Shown in pieces: positions 19,120 through 27,757 of a stretch of 64,000 nt of DNA. The notes beneath the pieces are model-generated. The model did no database searches. It was not told the DNA's origin and saw nothing but the letters and a program-made list of their open reading frames with translations. This stretch comes from XYD12-FULL-36-8 sp964613805 (GTDB lineage: Bacteria; Bacteroidota; Ignavibacteria; Ignavibacteriales; Ignavibacteriaceae): the NCBI GenBank assembly GCA_964613805.1, contig CAZTJF010000009.1:76176-140175 (forward strand), written 5' to 3'. Each line of letters begins with the position of its first letter. Within the stretch, counting starts at the first letter, position 1. The position numbers and the translations under genes were made by a program.

Positions 19120-19958
19120 TGGCCTGGTTTAAAAGGTCCAAAGAAAATATTTCTCCAAATACTCAGAAGAAAGAATTGCCTGACGGTTTGTGGGAAAAAT
19201 GCCCCAGCTGTAATGAAATAATTCACAAAAAGCAGTTAGAAACAAATCTCTGGACTTGCGCAAAATGTAACTATCATTTTAGAATCGGAAGTGATGAATA
19301 TGTCAAGATCCTTTTAGATGAAGGTTCATTTAAAGAGATGGACAAAAAAATGCGTTCCGCTGATCCTCTCGAATTTACTGATACTAAAAAATATTCCAGC
19401 CGAACAAGTGATACAATAAAAAAATTAGGTTTATATGATGCAATCAGAACTGGAACTGGCAAACTAAATAAAAAAGATATTGCATTCGGCTGCATGGATT
19501 TTAAATTCATTGGCGGAAGTATGGGTTCGGTCGTCGGTGAAAAAATTGCACGGCTTGCAGATAAGGCTTTTAACAGTAAAATACCGCTCATTATAATATC
19601 TGCCAGCGGCGGTGCAAGAATGATGGAAGGTGCATTCTCGCTTATGCAGATGGCAAAAACAAGTTCACGTTTGGCTCGTTTATCCGAAGCGAAAGTTCCA
19701 TATATATCAATTGTGACGGATCCAACAACCGGAGGAACAACAGCCAGTTATGCAATGCTTGGAGACGTTAACATTGCCGAACCACAAGCGCTAATTGGAT
19801 TTGCAGGACCAAGAGTTATCCGTCAAACAATTGGCAAGGATTTGCCCGAAGGATTTCAACGTTCAGAATTCCTGTTAGAACATGGTTTCATAGATGTAAT
19901 CGTTTCAAGAAAAGATTTGAAGGAAACCATTTCCAATCTTTTGTCACTTCTAAATTGA
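19119..19958 (+). CDS. accD: Acetyl-CoA carboxylase carboxyltransferase beta
   Basis: Beta subunit of the carboxyltransferase half of acetyl-CoA carboxylase, which makes malonyl-CoA for fatty acids. A four-cysteine zinc finger is intact (C28, C31, C47, C50). Further signatures are FKEMDKKM, GSMGSVVGEKI, IIISASGGARMMEG and TDPTTGGTTASYAMLGDV, ending with GFAGPRVIRQTI. The length of 279 aa is normal. The ATG shares one base with the previous stop. accA is not in the window. The partner biotin carboxyl carrier would be biotinylated by BirA at 21.6-22.4 kb. Confidence 0.97.
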   Translation: MAWFKRSKENISPNTQKKELPDGLWEKCPSCNEIIHKKQLETNLWTCAKCNYHFRIGSDEYVKILLDEGSFKEMDKKMRSADPLEFTDTKKYSSRTSDTIKKLGLYDAIRTGTGKLNKKDIAFGCMDFKFIGGSMGSVVGEKIARLADKAFNSKIPLIIISASGGARMMEGAFSLMQMAKTSSRLARLSEAKVPYISIVTDPTTGGTTASYAMLGDVNIAEPQALIGFAGPRVIRQTIGKDLPEGFQRSEFLLEHGFIDVIVSRKDLKETISNLLSLLN

Positions 19959-19992
19959 GGCACAAATAAAAATAGTTTTAAGCTCGAAGGAA

Positions 19993-20820
19993 ATGCAATC
20001 TATTTCCGATTACCTGAGATCAATCGGAAAATCTATCGGGTTTGTACCTACCATGGGTTATCTACATGAAGGACATCTTTCATTAATTCAATATTCAAGA
20101 AAAAACTGTGATGTAACTGTTGCTTCAATTTTTGTGAATCCTACACAGTTTGCACCAAATGAAGATTTCAAAAGCTACCCAAGAGATTTGGAAAAGGATA
20201 AGTCGGCTTTAGAAAAACATGAAGTTGATTATTTGTTCCTACCCGAAGTAATTGAAATTTATCCTGACGATTTTAGTACTTTTGTCGAAGTATTGGGTGT
20301 GACTAACAAGTACGAAGGAGAATTTCGTCCAACTCATTTTCGGGGAGTCACAACAATTGTTGCCATTTTATTTAACATTGTAAAACCGGACAAAGCATAT
20401 TTTGGTCAGAAGGATGCACAGCAAGTTTTTGTGATTAAAAAAATGATTAAAGATTTGAAATATGATATCGAGATGATTATTTGCCCAACATTTCGTGAGG
20501 CAGATGGATTAGCCATGAGTTCTAGAAATATTTACCTTGATGCTGAAGACAGAGCAAAAGCATTATTGTTATACCAATGTTTGATGCTTGCTCACAAACT
20601 TATTGATGAAGGTGAGCGAACAGTTATAAACATAATTAAAAAGATGAATTCCATTTTTATACCTGAAAAATCCATACATTTGAATTACATAGCAGTTGTT
20701 GAAGCAGAATCTTTTACTGAAGCAGAAATTCTTGAATCACAAAAATCTTATTTCTTTTTGATTGCTGCTAAGGTCGGTAAAACAAGGTTAATTGACAACC
20801 TTCTAATGGAAATTAAGTAA
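19993..20820 (+). CDS. panC: Pantothenate synthetase
   Basis: Joins pantoate and beta-alanine with ATP to make pantothenate, the CoA precursor. PTMGYLHEGHLSLI carries the HIGH-like nucleotide motif; NPTQFAPNEDF, YFGQKDAQQVFVIKKM and EADGLAMSSRN are the other active-site blocks. The first ATG (19993) gives a 275-aa protein missing the usual beginning. The same frame just upstream reads IKIVLSSKE, which is what PanC N-termini look like. That points to initiation at the ATA at 19966, five bases after a GAGG, although ATA is not a standard start. The gene ends overlapping the convergent coaX by eight bases. Confidence 0.95.
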   Translation: MQSISDYLRSIGKSIGFVPTMGYLHEGHLSLIQYSRKNCDVTVASIFVNPTQFAPNEDFKSYPRDLEKDKSALEKHEVDYLFLPEVIEIYPDDFSTFVEVLGVTNKYEGEFRPTHFRGVTTIVAILFNIVKPDKAYFGQKDAQQVFVIKKMIKDLKYDIEMIICPTFREADGLAMSSRNIYLDAEDRAKALLLYQCLMLAHKLIDEGERTVINIIKKMNSIFIPEKSIHLNYIAVVEAESFTEAEILESQKSYFFLIAAKVGKTRLIDNLLMEIK

Positions 20821-21574
20821 TAGTACTCTTGTTCTTATCATAAATTGCTTTAGCTCCCCAAAGTACCAAAGCTCTCTCATAAATTAAGTCAATTGTGAGG
20901 TGAGGGATAATATACTTCGCATTTCCACCCGTGACAAATACTTTTATCGGTTTTTTAGGCAGGGAAGATATAAACTGATTAATCATACCCACAATTGAAT
21001 TTATAACTCCACTTGCAATAGAAGTTTTAGTTGAACTTCCAATAATTGTTTTATAATCATATGGTGTCACCTTTGGCAGTTGGGCCGTTTGAGAATGGAG
21101 AGAGTTAAACATAATATCTATTCCGGGAGCAATTAATCCCCCAAGAAAATTATTTGGATACTTAATAACATTTATTGTTGTAGCTGTACCAAAATCTACA
21201 GAAATTAGATAATCGCTCTTCTTAAAAATTGCATAATGAAATAACTTTCTAAATAAGTAATATGTGCCTTCAGCTGAACAGATTCTATCCATTCCTAAAG
21301 TGCGCGGCGTAGCATATTTTATGGCGAGATTGAACTTTAAGTCTTTATGAATTAGAAAAATTTTTATTGATGATAGTGAACGTATTTTTTCAACTAATAA
21401 TTTCGTTTTCGATGGTACAACAGATGAGATTACAACTGTGCTGATATCTTTTCCTTTTAGTTGCTTTAACACTAATGAAAAATTTTTGTTTATTTTAAAA
21501 TCAATCAATCTGTCATTTTTAATGATGGCAGATTTAGTATAAGAATTACCAATATCGCAAACGAGTAAAATCAC
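20813..21574 (-). CDS. coaX: Type III pantothenate kinase
   Basis: Phosphorylates pantothenate, the first committed step to CoA. The ASKHA-fold phosphate motif VCDIGNSYTKSAI is at the N-terminus, DRICSAEGTYYL lies near residue 100, SVDFGTATTINV near residue 124 and GGLIAPGIDIMF near residue 143. VFVTGGNAKYI near residue 213 completes the fold. The length is 253 aa. It is convergent with panC (another CoA-pathway gene), and overlaps birA by four bases on the same strand, so birA-coaX form an operon, a pairing often seen for this kinase. Confidence 0.94.
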   Translation of the reverse strand: MILLVCDIGNSYTKSAIIKNDRLIDFKINKNFSLVLKQLKGKDISTVVISSVVPSKTKLLVEKIRSLSSIKIFLIHKDLKFNLAIKYATPRTLGMDRICSAEGTYYLFRKLFHYAIFKKSDYLISVDFGTATTINVIKYPNNFLGGLIAPGIDIMFNSLHSQTAQLPKVTPYDYKTIIGSSTKTSIASGVINSIVGMINQFISSLPKKPIKVFVTGGNAKYIIPHLTIDLIYERALVLWGAKAIYDKNKSTIT

Positions 21575-22353
21575 CGAATGCTTACATCTCCAAAGTGAAT
21601 GGTTTCTATTTTTCCTTTTGTTTTAAGCAGCAAAAAACCATTGTCATCTATTTCTTCGAAGATACCATCCCTTGATATTTCTCCCTCAACGATTGTAATC
21701 CGTTTTCCAATCATATCACAGTGTAAGCTCCAATCATTTAAGATAGAGCGTTTATCAAGCAATGTTTTCTGCATCAGCTCTTCAAATGTATTCAGAAGGA
21801 TGGCGAAGAAAATTTCTCTGTTAATACTCATTCCCAATTCACTTTTTAACGAAGTAGCAGGGAAAATAAATTTTGCCGGGAAAATAGTTTGATTGAGATT
21901 TATTCCCATTCCAATTACAACTTTTTTAATCTTTGATCCTTCAAAAGCGGATTCCAGCAATATTCCGGCTGTTTTTTTTGAATTGATGAGTACATCGTTC
22001 GGCCATTTTAAGCTTACCTTGATCTGATAATGATATTCAAGCGATAACGCTATCGAAAGTGCAGATGTAAAAACAAGAATATTTAAATCACTTGGCAACT
22101 GCTTTGAATTATTTAATAGAATTGAGAAAGTAAGATTTTGACCTTTCTGACTTTGCCATTCTCGATCTCTTCTTCCTTTACCTTTAGATTGATATTCTGC
22201 AAGAAGTACAGTTCCATTTGGCAATTTTTCAGCTTCACTGCTAAGTAGATATGAATTTGTTGATTCAATTTCATCACAGTAAATGAAATTGCGACCGATA
22301 TAATTTGTCTCGAGTTTTATATCAAATTCATCAATTTTAAATAAATTTTCCAT
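21571..22353 (-). CDS. birA: Biotin--[acetyl-CoA-carboxylase] ligase
   Basis: Attaches biotin to the carrier protein of acetyl-CoA carboxylase through biotinyl-AMP. The biotin-binding loop appears as KGKGRRDREWQS near residue 56, LKWPNDVLINSKKTAGILLE near residue 115, and VVIGMGINLNQ near residue 145. There is no N-terminal helix-turn-helix, so this is the ligase-only (group I) form, not the E. coli repressor. Length is 260 aa. Its ATG lies 36 bases from the paired palindromes at 22389-22429. It is the first gene of a birA-coaX operon. Confidence 0.94.
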   Translation of the reverse strand: MENLFKIDEFDIKLETNYIGRNFIYCDEIESTNSYLLSSEAEKLPNGTVLLAEYQSKGKGRRDREWQSQKGQNLTFSILLNNSKQLPSDLNILVFTSALSIALSLEYHYQIKVSLKWPNDVLINSKKTAGILLESAFEGSKIKKVVIGMGINLNQTIFPAKFIFPATSLKSELGMSINREIFFAILLNTFEELMQKTLLDKRSILNDWSLHCDMIGKRITIVEGEISRDGIFEEIDDNGFLLLKTKGKIETIHFGDVSIR

Positions 22354-22388
22354 TCATTTTCCAATATAATTAAATTAGTTGAATTGGC

Positions 22389-22429
22389 TGACATTTAGTC
22401 AATAATTGAAATGTACTGACATACAGTCA
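22389..22429. promoter_or_regulatory. Tandem 13-bp palindromes (operator candidates)
   Basis: Two near-identical palindromes, TGACATTTAGTCA at 22389-22401 and TGACATACAGTCA at 22417-22429, lie 28 bases apart between the divergent birA and hsp20 genes. The shared form TGACAT-N-YAGTCA with dyad symmetry is what dimeric repressors such as TetR-type proteins bind. They are not CIRCE, and the local BirA has no DNA-binding domain. Which of the two genes they control is unknown; they are much closer to birA. Confidence 0.6.
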
Positions 22430-22571
22430 TAGACTAAGACAATTATTTAGATACTATTCTGATAGTCAAGCTTAAAAATTTTTATTTTTTGACGATTTTA
22501 GCAATTTCTCAAATTGGCATAAATATTAAATAATAAAAGGAAACAATTTATCACAATTAAAAGGAGAAAAA

Positions 22572-23003
22572 ATGACATTAATTAAATTTGCACCACTTAG
22601 AGATCAAGAAAATCTGCAAACCAAAATAAACAGAGTATTTGGAGAATTCCCTCCAAACTTTGACTATCAAAATACATTCTTACCAAAGATAGATATTTCC
22701 GAAGATGAAAAAAATATTTATTTCGAAGCGGAAATTCCTGGAATCAAAAAGGAAGACATTAAAATTTCCTTGGAGGATAATGTTCTTACTATCAAAGGTG
22801 AGAAAAAATCTCAAGAGAATATGAAAGACAAAACATTAATTCGAAATGAAAGAGTTTATGGTTCTTTCACAAGATCATTCACTTTACATGAGGAAGTTAA
22901 TCCAGATGCAGCTAAAGCAGAGTTTGAAAATGGAATTTTAAAAATTGTTCTTGAAAAAAAAGCTCATAAAACTGTCAAAGAAAGACAGATTCAGATCAAG
23001 TAA
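22572..23003 (+). CDS. Hsp20/alpha-crystallin small heat-shock protein
   Basis: ATP-independent chaperone that holds unfolding proteins. The alpha-crystallin domain spans about residues 38-143, with PKIDISEDEKNIYFEAEIPG at the front, DIKISLEDNVLTIKGEKK in the middle and FENGILKIVLEKK near the end (the A-x-x-x-N-G-V/I-L motif). The length, 143 aa, is usual. AAAGGAG precedes the ATG by six bases. It heads the hsp20-dnaK-hsp20 unit, and dnaK starts 51 bases downstream with its own AAAAGGAG site. Confidence 0.93.
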   Translation: MTLIKFAPLRDQENLQTKINRVFGEFPPNFDYQNTFLPKIDISEDEKNIYFEAEIPGIKKEDIKISLEDNVLTIKGEKKSQENMKDKTLIRNERVYGSFTRSFTLHEEVNPDAAKAEFENGILKIVLEKKAHKTVKERQIQIK

Positions 23004-23054
23004 AAAAATGAAACTTATTTTATCATTGTACTTTATTAAAAGGAGAAAATTGTA

Positions 23055-24998
23055 ATGGGAAAAATTATAGGTATAGATTTAGGAACAACCAATTCTTGCG
23101 TTTCAGTTATGGAAGGTAACGATCCGGTTGTTATACCAAATTCAGAAGGCGGAAGAACTACACCATCTGTTGTAGGATTTACAAAAACAGGTGAGCGATT
23201 AGTTGGTCAGCCAGCAAAAAGGCAGGCAATAACTAATCCGAAAAACACTGTCTTTTCAATTAAAAGATTTATGGGAAGATTTATTGACGAGGTACGTGAT
23301 GAAAAAACAAAAGTACCTTATGAAGTAATTCCCGGTGATGCAAATTCTGCAAGAGTAAAGATAGGTGACCGAGTTTACTCACCACCGGAAATCAGCGCAA
23401 TGATTCTTCAAAAAATGAAAAAAACTGCTGAGGATTATTTAGGTCAGCCAGTAACTGACGCGGTAATAACAGTTCCAGCTTACTTCAATGACTCGCAGAG
23501 ACAAGCTACTAAAGATGCCGGTGAAATTGCAGGACTTAATGTTAAAAGAATTATCAATGAACCAACTGCTGCTGCTCTTGCTTATGGATTGGATAAAAAG
23601 GAGAAGTATCATAAGGTAGCTATTTACGATCTTGGAGGCGGTACCTTCGATGTATCAATTCTTGAACTTGGAGATGGAGTATTTGAAGTTAAGTCTACCA
23701 ATGGTGATGGTCATCTTGGTGGTGATGATTTTGATCAGCGAATTGTAGATTATCTTGCTGATGAGTTCAAAAAGAATGAGGGAATTGATTTACGCAAAGA
23801 TCCGATGGCTTTACAAAGATTGAAAGAAGCTGCTGAAAAAGCTAAAATCGAATTATCTTCTTCAGTTTCCACTGATGTTAATCTCCCTTTCATTACTGCA
23901 ACTCAGGAAGGACCGAAGCATTTGAACATCAATTTATCACGCTCTAAACTTGAACAATTGATTGACGATTTGGTTAATCGTACAAAAATACCTTGTGAAA
24001 CCGCATTGAGAGATTCAGGATATTCTTCTAAAGATATTGATGAAGTTATTCTCGTCGGCGGATCAACAAGAATTCCAATGGTTCAGGAGTTAGTGAAAAG
24101 TATTTTTGGAAAAGAACCTCATAAAGGTGTAAACCCGGATGAAGTTGTAGCAATAGGTGCCGCAATTCAAGGTGGTGTGTTAACCGGTGATGTTAAAGAT
24201 GTGCTATTGCTCGATGTTACTCCGCTTTCACTTGGAATAGAAACTCTTGGTGGTGTGATGACTAGATTGATTGAGGCAAATACTACTATTCCCACAAAAA
24301 AGAGCGAGGTATTCTCAACAGCTTCTGATAGTCAACCGTCTGTAGAAATTAATGTTTTACAAGGCGAAAGACCAATGGCAGCAGATAATAGAACTCTCGG
24401 CAGATTCCATTTGGATGGAATTCCGCCTGCTCCAAGAGGTGTACCGCAAATTGAAGTTACTTTTGATATTGACTCGAATGGTATTCTTCATGTTGCGGCA
24501 AAAGATAAAGCAACCAACAAAGAGCAAAGTATAAGAATCACTTCCTCCAGCGGGTTATCAAAAGAAGAAGTTGAAAAAATGCGTAGAGATGCAGCTGAAC
24601 ATGCCGCTGAAGATAAGACGAAAAAAGAATCTGTAGAAATTAAAAATCAAGCCGACAGTTTAGTTTTCCAGACAAAGAAACAAATAACTGAAATGGGTGA
24701 TAAAATGTCTGCAGCTTCAAAAGCTAAACTTGAAGCAGAGATTAAAAAAGTGGAAGATGCAATTTCTACAAATAACTCCAGTCAAATTAAATCTGCAACC
24801 GATTCACTCAACAAAGTATGGAGTGAAGTAGCTTCTGAACTTTATGCACAAGCCGGTGCTGCTGGACAAGGCGCACAGCAAGGTCCACAAGGCGGTCCGC
24901 AAGAAACCGCTGGAGAAACCAAAAAGGATGAGAAGGAAGTTCAGGATGCTTCGTACGAAGTTGTTGATGATGAAAATGAAAAAAATAAGAAAAAGTAA
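23055..24998 (+). CDS. dnaK: Chaperone DnaK (Hsp70)
   Basis: ATP-dependent Hsp70 chaperone. Phosphate loop 1 IGIDLGTTNSCVSV starts the protein. DAVITVPAYFNDSQRQATKD, IINEPTAAALAYGLD, IYDLGGGTFDVSIL and VILVGGSTRIPMVQ mark the nucleotide-binding domain (to about residue 380). DVLLLDVTPLSLGIETLGG is the interdomain linker and start of the substrate domain, and a Gln/Gly-rich tail leads to the end EVVDDENEKNKKK. Length 647 aa is normal. No grpE, dnaJ or hrcA gene lies beside it; instead it is flanked by two small heat-shock proteins. Confidence 0.98.
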   Translation: MGKIIGIDLGTTNSCVSVMEGNDPVVIPNSEGGRTTPSVVGFTKTGERLVGQPAKRQAITNPKNTVFSIKRFMGRFIDEVRDEKTKVPYEVIPGDANSARVKIGDRVYSPPEISAMILQKMKKTAEDYLGQPVTDAVITVPAYFNDSQRQATKDAGEIAGLNVKRIINEPTAAALAYGLDKKEKYHKVAIYDLGGGTFDVSILELGDGVFEVKSTNGDGHLGGDDFDQRIVDYLADEFKKNEGIDLRKDPMALQRLKEAAEKAKIELSSSVSTDVNLPFITATQEGPKHLNINLSRSKLEQLIDDLVNRTKIPCETALRDSGYSSKDIDEVILVGGSTRIPMVQELVKSIFGKEPHKGVNPDEVVAIGAAIQGGVLTGDVKDVLLLDVTPLSLGIETLGGVMTRLIEANTTIPTKKSEVFSTASDSQPSVEINVLQGERPMAADNRTLGRFHLDGIPPAPRGVPQIEVTFDIDSNGILHVAAKDKATNKEQSIRITSSSGLSKEEVEKMRRDAAEHAAEDKTKKESVEIKNQADSLVFQTKKQITEMGDKMSAASKAKLEAEIKKVEDAISTNNSSQIKSATDSLNKVWSEVASELYAQAGAAGQGAQQGPQGGPQETAGETKKDEKEVQDASYEVVDDENEKNKKK

Positions 24999-25041
24999 AA
25001 ACGATTTATTAATTGATAATTATTAAAAAAAAGAGGTAAAT

Positions 25042-25452
25042 ATGAATAACGAAAAAAATAATAATAAAGATCTCGTGTCTGTTAAAGAAACTGAGCATTC
25101 ATCAATTGATGAAATTCTTGAGAAAGAAACTTTCTTGGCACCATTGACTGATATTTATGAAACAGAAGATGAATTTGTTTTAACAGCAAATATGCCGGGA
25201 GTTCCAAGAGAGAACATTCAGCTAAAACTCGAAGATACATCTCTTGCAATTTTTGGAAGGATAAATTTCTCAGAAGCAATTAAGAGGAATTACATCCTTA
25301 ACGAAAATGAAATTGGTAATTATTACAGAAAGTTCAATATCTCAAATAGCATTGATGAAAACAGAATCGAAGCTAAGTTTGAGAATGGTCAGCTTGTTGT
25401 AAAACTACCCAAACATGACAGAGTAAAACCGAGAACAATAAGTATTAGGTAA
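25042..25452 (+). CDS. Second Hsp20-family small heat-shock protein
   Basis: Small heat-shock protein of 136 residues, divergent from the first one. The alpha-crystallin domain runs from about residue 35: APLTDIYETEDEFVLTANMP, then PRENIQLKLEDTSLAIFGR, then KFENGQLVVKLPKHDR with the conserved NG. The N-terminal 30 residues are charged and probably disordered. AAGAGG lies about seven bases upstream of the ATG. It is 43 bases after dnaK and is followed by a strong terminator, so it closes the heat-shock unit. Confidence 0.9.
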   Translation: MNNEKNNNKDLVSVKETEHSSIDEILEKETFLAPLTDIYETEDEFVLTANMPGVPRENIQLKLEDTSLAIFGRINFSEAIKRNYILNENEIGNYYRKFNISNSIDENRIEAKFENGQLVVKLPKHDRVKPRTISIR

Positions 25453-25472
25453 TGTCCAATTTCCTTATACTT

Positions 25473-25501
25473 AAAAGCCCATCATTGAGATGGGCTTTTT
25501 T
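25473..25501 (+). terminator. Rho-independent terminator of hsp20-dnaK-hsp20
   Basis: AAAAGCCCATC, loop ATTGA, then GATGGGCTTTTTT: a perfect seven-bp GC-rich core stem flanked by A and T runs, 20 bases after the second hsp20 stop codon. Confidence 0.93.
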
Positions 25502-25597
25502 ATTGGCGAAAATTAAATGCAGTATCAATAAATTCATTTCTCTTTATTCACTTGAATTCTTATTTTTCCCAAAGTTAAATGAGTCACTTATCTGTAA

Positions 25598-26695
25598 ATG
25601 ACATTAAATTTTAAGAAGAACAGAATTATTTTTATTGATCTCCTGCGGGCATTTGCTGTTCTTCAAATGGTTCAAGGACATACAGTGGATGTTCTTCTCT
25701 CCGATGATTATCGAAATATTGATTCAACTGTATTTTCAATTTGGTTCTTCATGCGGGGAATGACTGCTCCCATCTTTCTTTTTACTTCAGGTACAGTTTT
25801 TACTTATCTCTTTAGATTGGCAAAGGAACCATTTCAAAAAAATCCAAGAGTTAAAAAAGGTTTTTTCAGGTTCTTATTACTGGTAGGTTTAGGTTATCTT
25901 TTACGTTATCCAACTGCAACGATAGTATATTTTTCCAATGTTACACCTGAACAATGGTCAGTGTTTTTTGTTGTGGATGTCTTACATCTAATTGGTTTCG
26001 GGATACTATTCATTTTAATTATTGCGTTTCTTTCTGAGAAGCTTGGGGAAAAGGACACGTTACTATTCTCATTATTTGCGATATTCTTTTTTATACTTTC
26101 ACCTCAAGTTGCCATCATAACTTGGAGCAATTATCTACCAATTCCAGTTGCGGCTTATCTTTCTCAAGATAATGGGTCTCTCTTTCCTTTATTTCCATGG
26201 GTAGGATACATGCTTTGTGGTGCAATGCTGGGAAGTTATCTTGCAAAAAATCCAAACATATTTAGAACTTCCCAATTCAGTTTGAAACTTGCTGTGTGGG
26301 GAGCGCTGCTAATTTTTTTGTTTACAGTGTTTAAGTTAATTGATACCAACACTGAAAATGAATCACTAAGTTATTGGTTAGACTCTCTTGGATTAATATC
26401 ACTTCGCGTAGGGTTCGTATTATTATTAAATTCTATGGTCTCGTTTATATCTTTAAAGTTAAACAGCATACCAAGATTGTTTGTGTTAATTGGACGAAAT
26501 ACTTTGTTAATTTATGTTGTACATTTGATAATTCTTTATGGCAGTGCTTGGAGTCCTGGTTTAATTTTATTATTTAATAGAAATTTGAGTGTATGGAGTA
26601 CTATTTGGAGCGCTTTTATAATGATTATTGCTATGACTCTTATGGTTATCACAATTCATCGCTTAAAGATGAAGAACCGAGAACTTATTTCTTAA
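25598..26695 (+). CDS. DUF1624/HGSNAT-like membrane protein
   Basis: Integral membrane protein of 365 residues with about ten helices. The N-terminal RIIFIDLLRAFAVLQMVQGH with its Asp, Arg and His, followed by LFTSGTVFTYLF, is characteristic of the DUF1624 / heparan-alpha-glucosaminide N-acetyltransferase catalytic-domain superfamily, whose members move acyl groups across membranes. LIGRNTLLIYVVHLIILYG near residue 290 is the corresponding C-terminal signature. The acceptor is unknown. No sugar or lipid gene adjoins; ruvB begins 16 bases downstream. Confidence 0.75.
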   Translation: MTLNFKKNRIIFIDLLRAFAVLQMVQGHTVDVLLSDDYRNIDSTVFSIWFFMRGMTAPIFLFTSGTVFTYLFRLAKEPFQKNPRVKKGFFRFLLLVGLGYLLRYPTATIVYFSNVTPEQWSVFFVVDVLHLIGFGILFILIIAFLSEKLGEKDTLLFSLFAIFFFILSPQVAIITWSNYLPIPVAAYLSQDNGSLFPLFPWVGYMLCGAMLGSYLAKNPNIFRTSQFSLKLAVWGALLIFLFTVFKLIDTNTENESLSYWLDSLGLISLRVGFVLLLNSMVSFISLKLNSIPRLFVLIGRNTLLIYVVHLIILYGSAWSPGLILLFNRNLSVWSTIWSAFIMIIAMTLMVITIHRLKMKNRELIS

Positions 26696-26711
26696 AAAAT
26701 TTTGGAAGTAT

Positions 26712-27743
26712 ATGAGAAAATCACAAAACACAAATCCTGAAACACTTGAAGAGGAAAAAATTTTAGATATCACTCTTCGCCCAAAATTTATTTCCGAATT
26801 TGACGGACAAAAAAGCATCACTGATAATCTTAATGTATTCATTTCAGCAGCAAAAAAAAGAAGTGAGGCACTTGATCATGTACTTTTAACTGGACCTCCA
26901 GGCCTTGGAAAAACAACCCTTGCTCACATAATTGCAAATGAGATGGGAGTTAAACTGAAAATTAGTTCAGGTCCTGTTTTAGAAAAACCCGGAGACCTAG
27001 CAGGAATTCTTACAAACCTTGAGGAAAAATCTGTTTTATTTATTGATGAAATACATCGTTTAAGTCCTGTCATTGAAGAATATCTGTATTCTGCCATGGA
27101 AGATTATAAGCTTGATATTATGATTGACAGCGGACCAAATGCACGAACAGTTCAGATAAGTTTGCCTAAATATACTTTGGTTGGAGCAACGACACGAGCC
27201 GGGATGCTTTCTTCTCCTTTACGTGATAGATTCGGAATCAAGTTTCGATTGGATTATTACGATGCAGAGACTTTAGAAAAAATTGTGGTCAGGTCATCCT
27301 CCATACTTAAATTAAAAATTGATAAAGATGCTTCTTATGAAATTGCGAAACGCTCAAGAGGAACACCCAGAATTGCAAACAGACTTTTAAGACGTACACG
27401 CGATTTTGCCGATTATGAAGATAAGAAATCAATAGATCTGCAGGTTTCTAAAAAAGCATTGCTTGCTTTAGAGGTTGATGATTATGGTCTCGATCAAATG
27501 GATAAGGATATAATTTTAACGATTATAGAAAAATATCGTGGCGGTCCCGTTGGATTAAACACTCTTGCAGTATCTGTTAATGAAGATCCGGGAACAATCG
27601 AGGAGGTGTATGAACCATTTCTAATTCAGCAAGGTTATATTCAGCGAACTCCGCGCGGCAGGGAAGTGACTCATCTCGCTTACGAGAGATTCGGAAAGAA
27701 AAAAGCTATCAACAATTCAAATGAAAGTTTATTCAATCAGTAA
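26712..27743 (+). CDS. ruvB: Holliday junction DNA helicase RuvB
   Basis: AAA+ motor that drives branch migration with RuvA. Walker A GPPGLGKT lies at residues 61-68, Walker B LFIDEIHR at about 109-116, the beta-hairpin region follows, sensor 1 is LVGATTRAG, and sensor 2 is RGTPRIANRLLRRTRDFA. The C-terminal winged helix (YRGGPVGLNTLAVSVNEDP and IQRTPRGREVTHLAY) is intact. Length is 343 aa. ruvA and ruvC are elsewhere. Confidence 0.97.
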   Translation: MRKSQNTNPETLEEEKILDITLRPKFISEFDGQKSITDNLNVFISAAKKRSEALDHVLLTGPPGLGKTTLAHIIANEMGVKLKISSGPVLEKPGDLAGILTNLEEKSVLFIDEIHRLSPVIEEYLYSAMEDYKLDIMIDSGPNARTVQISLPKYTLVGATTRAGMLSSPLRDRFGIKFRLDYYDAETLEKIVVRSSSILKLKIDKDASYEIAKRSRGTPRIANRLLRRTRDFADYEDKKSIDLQVSKKALLALEVDDYGLDQMDKDIILTIIEKYRGGPVGLNTLAVSVNEDPGTIEEVYEPFLIQQGYIQRTPRGREVTHLAYERFGKKKAINNSNESLFNQ

Positions 27744-27757
27744 AAATATTTAACGAT

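Noticed and set aside
21571..22353. BirA as the repressor of the paired palindromes
   Set aside because: This BirA has no N-terminal helix-turn-helix, so it cannot bind DNA in the E. coli manner.
22354..22571. CIRCE or other known heat-shock operator before hsp20
   Set aside because: No TTAGCACTC-N9-GAGTGCTAA pattern is present; the palindromes there have a different sequence.
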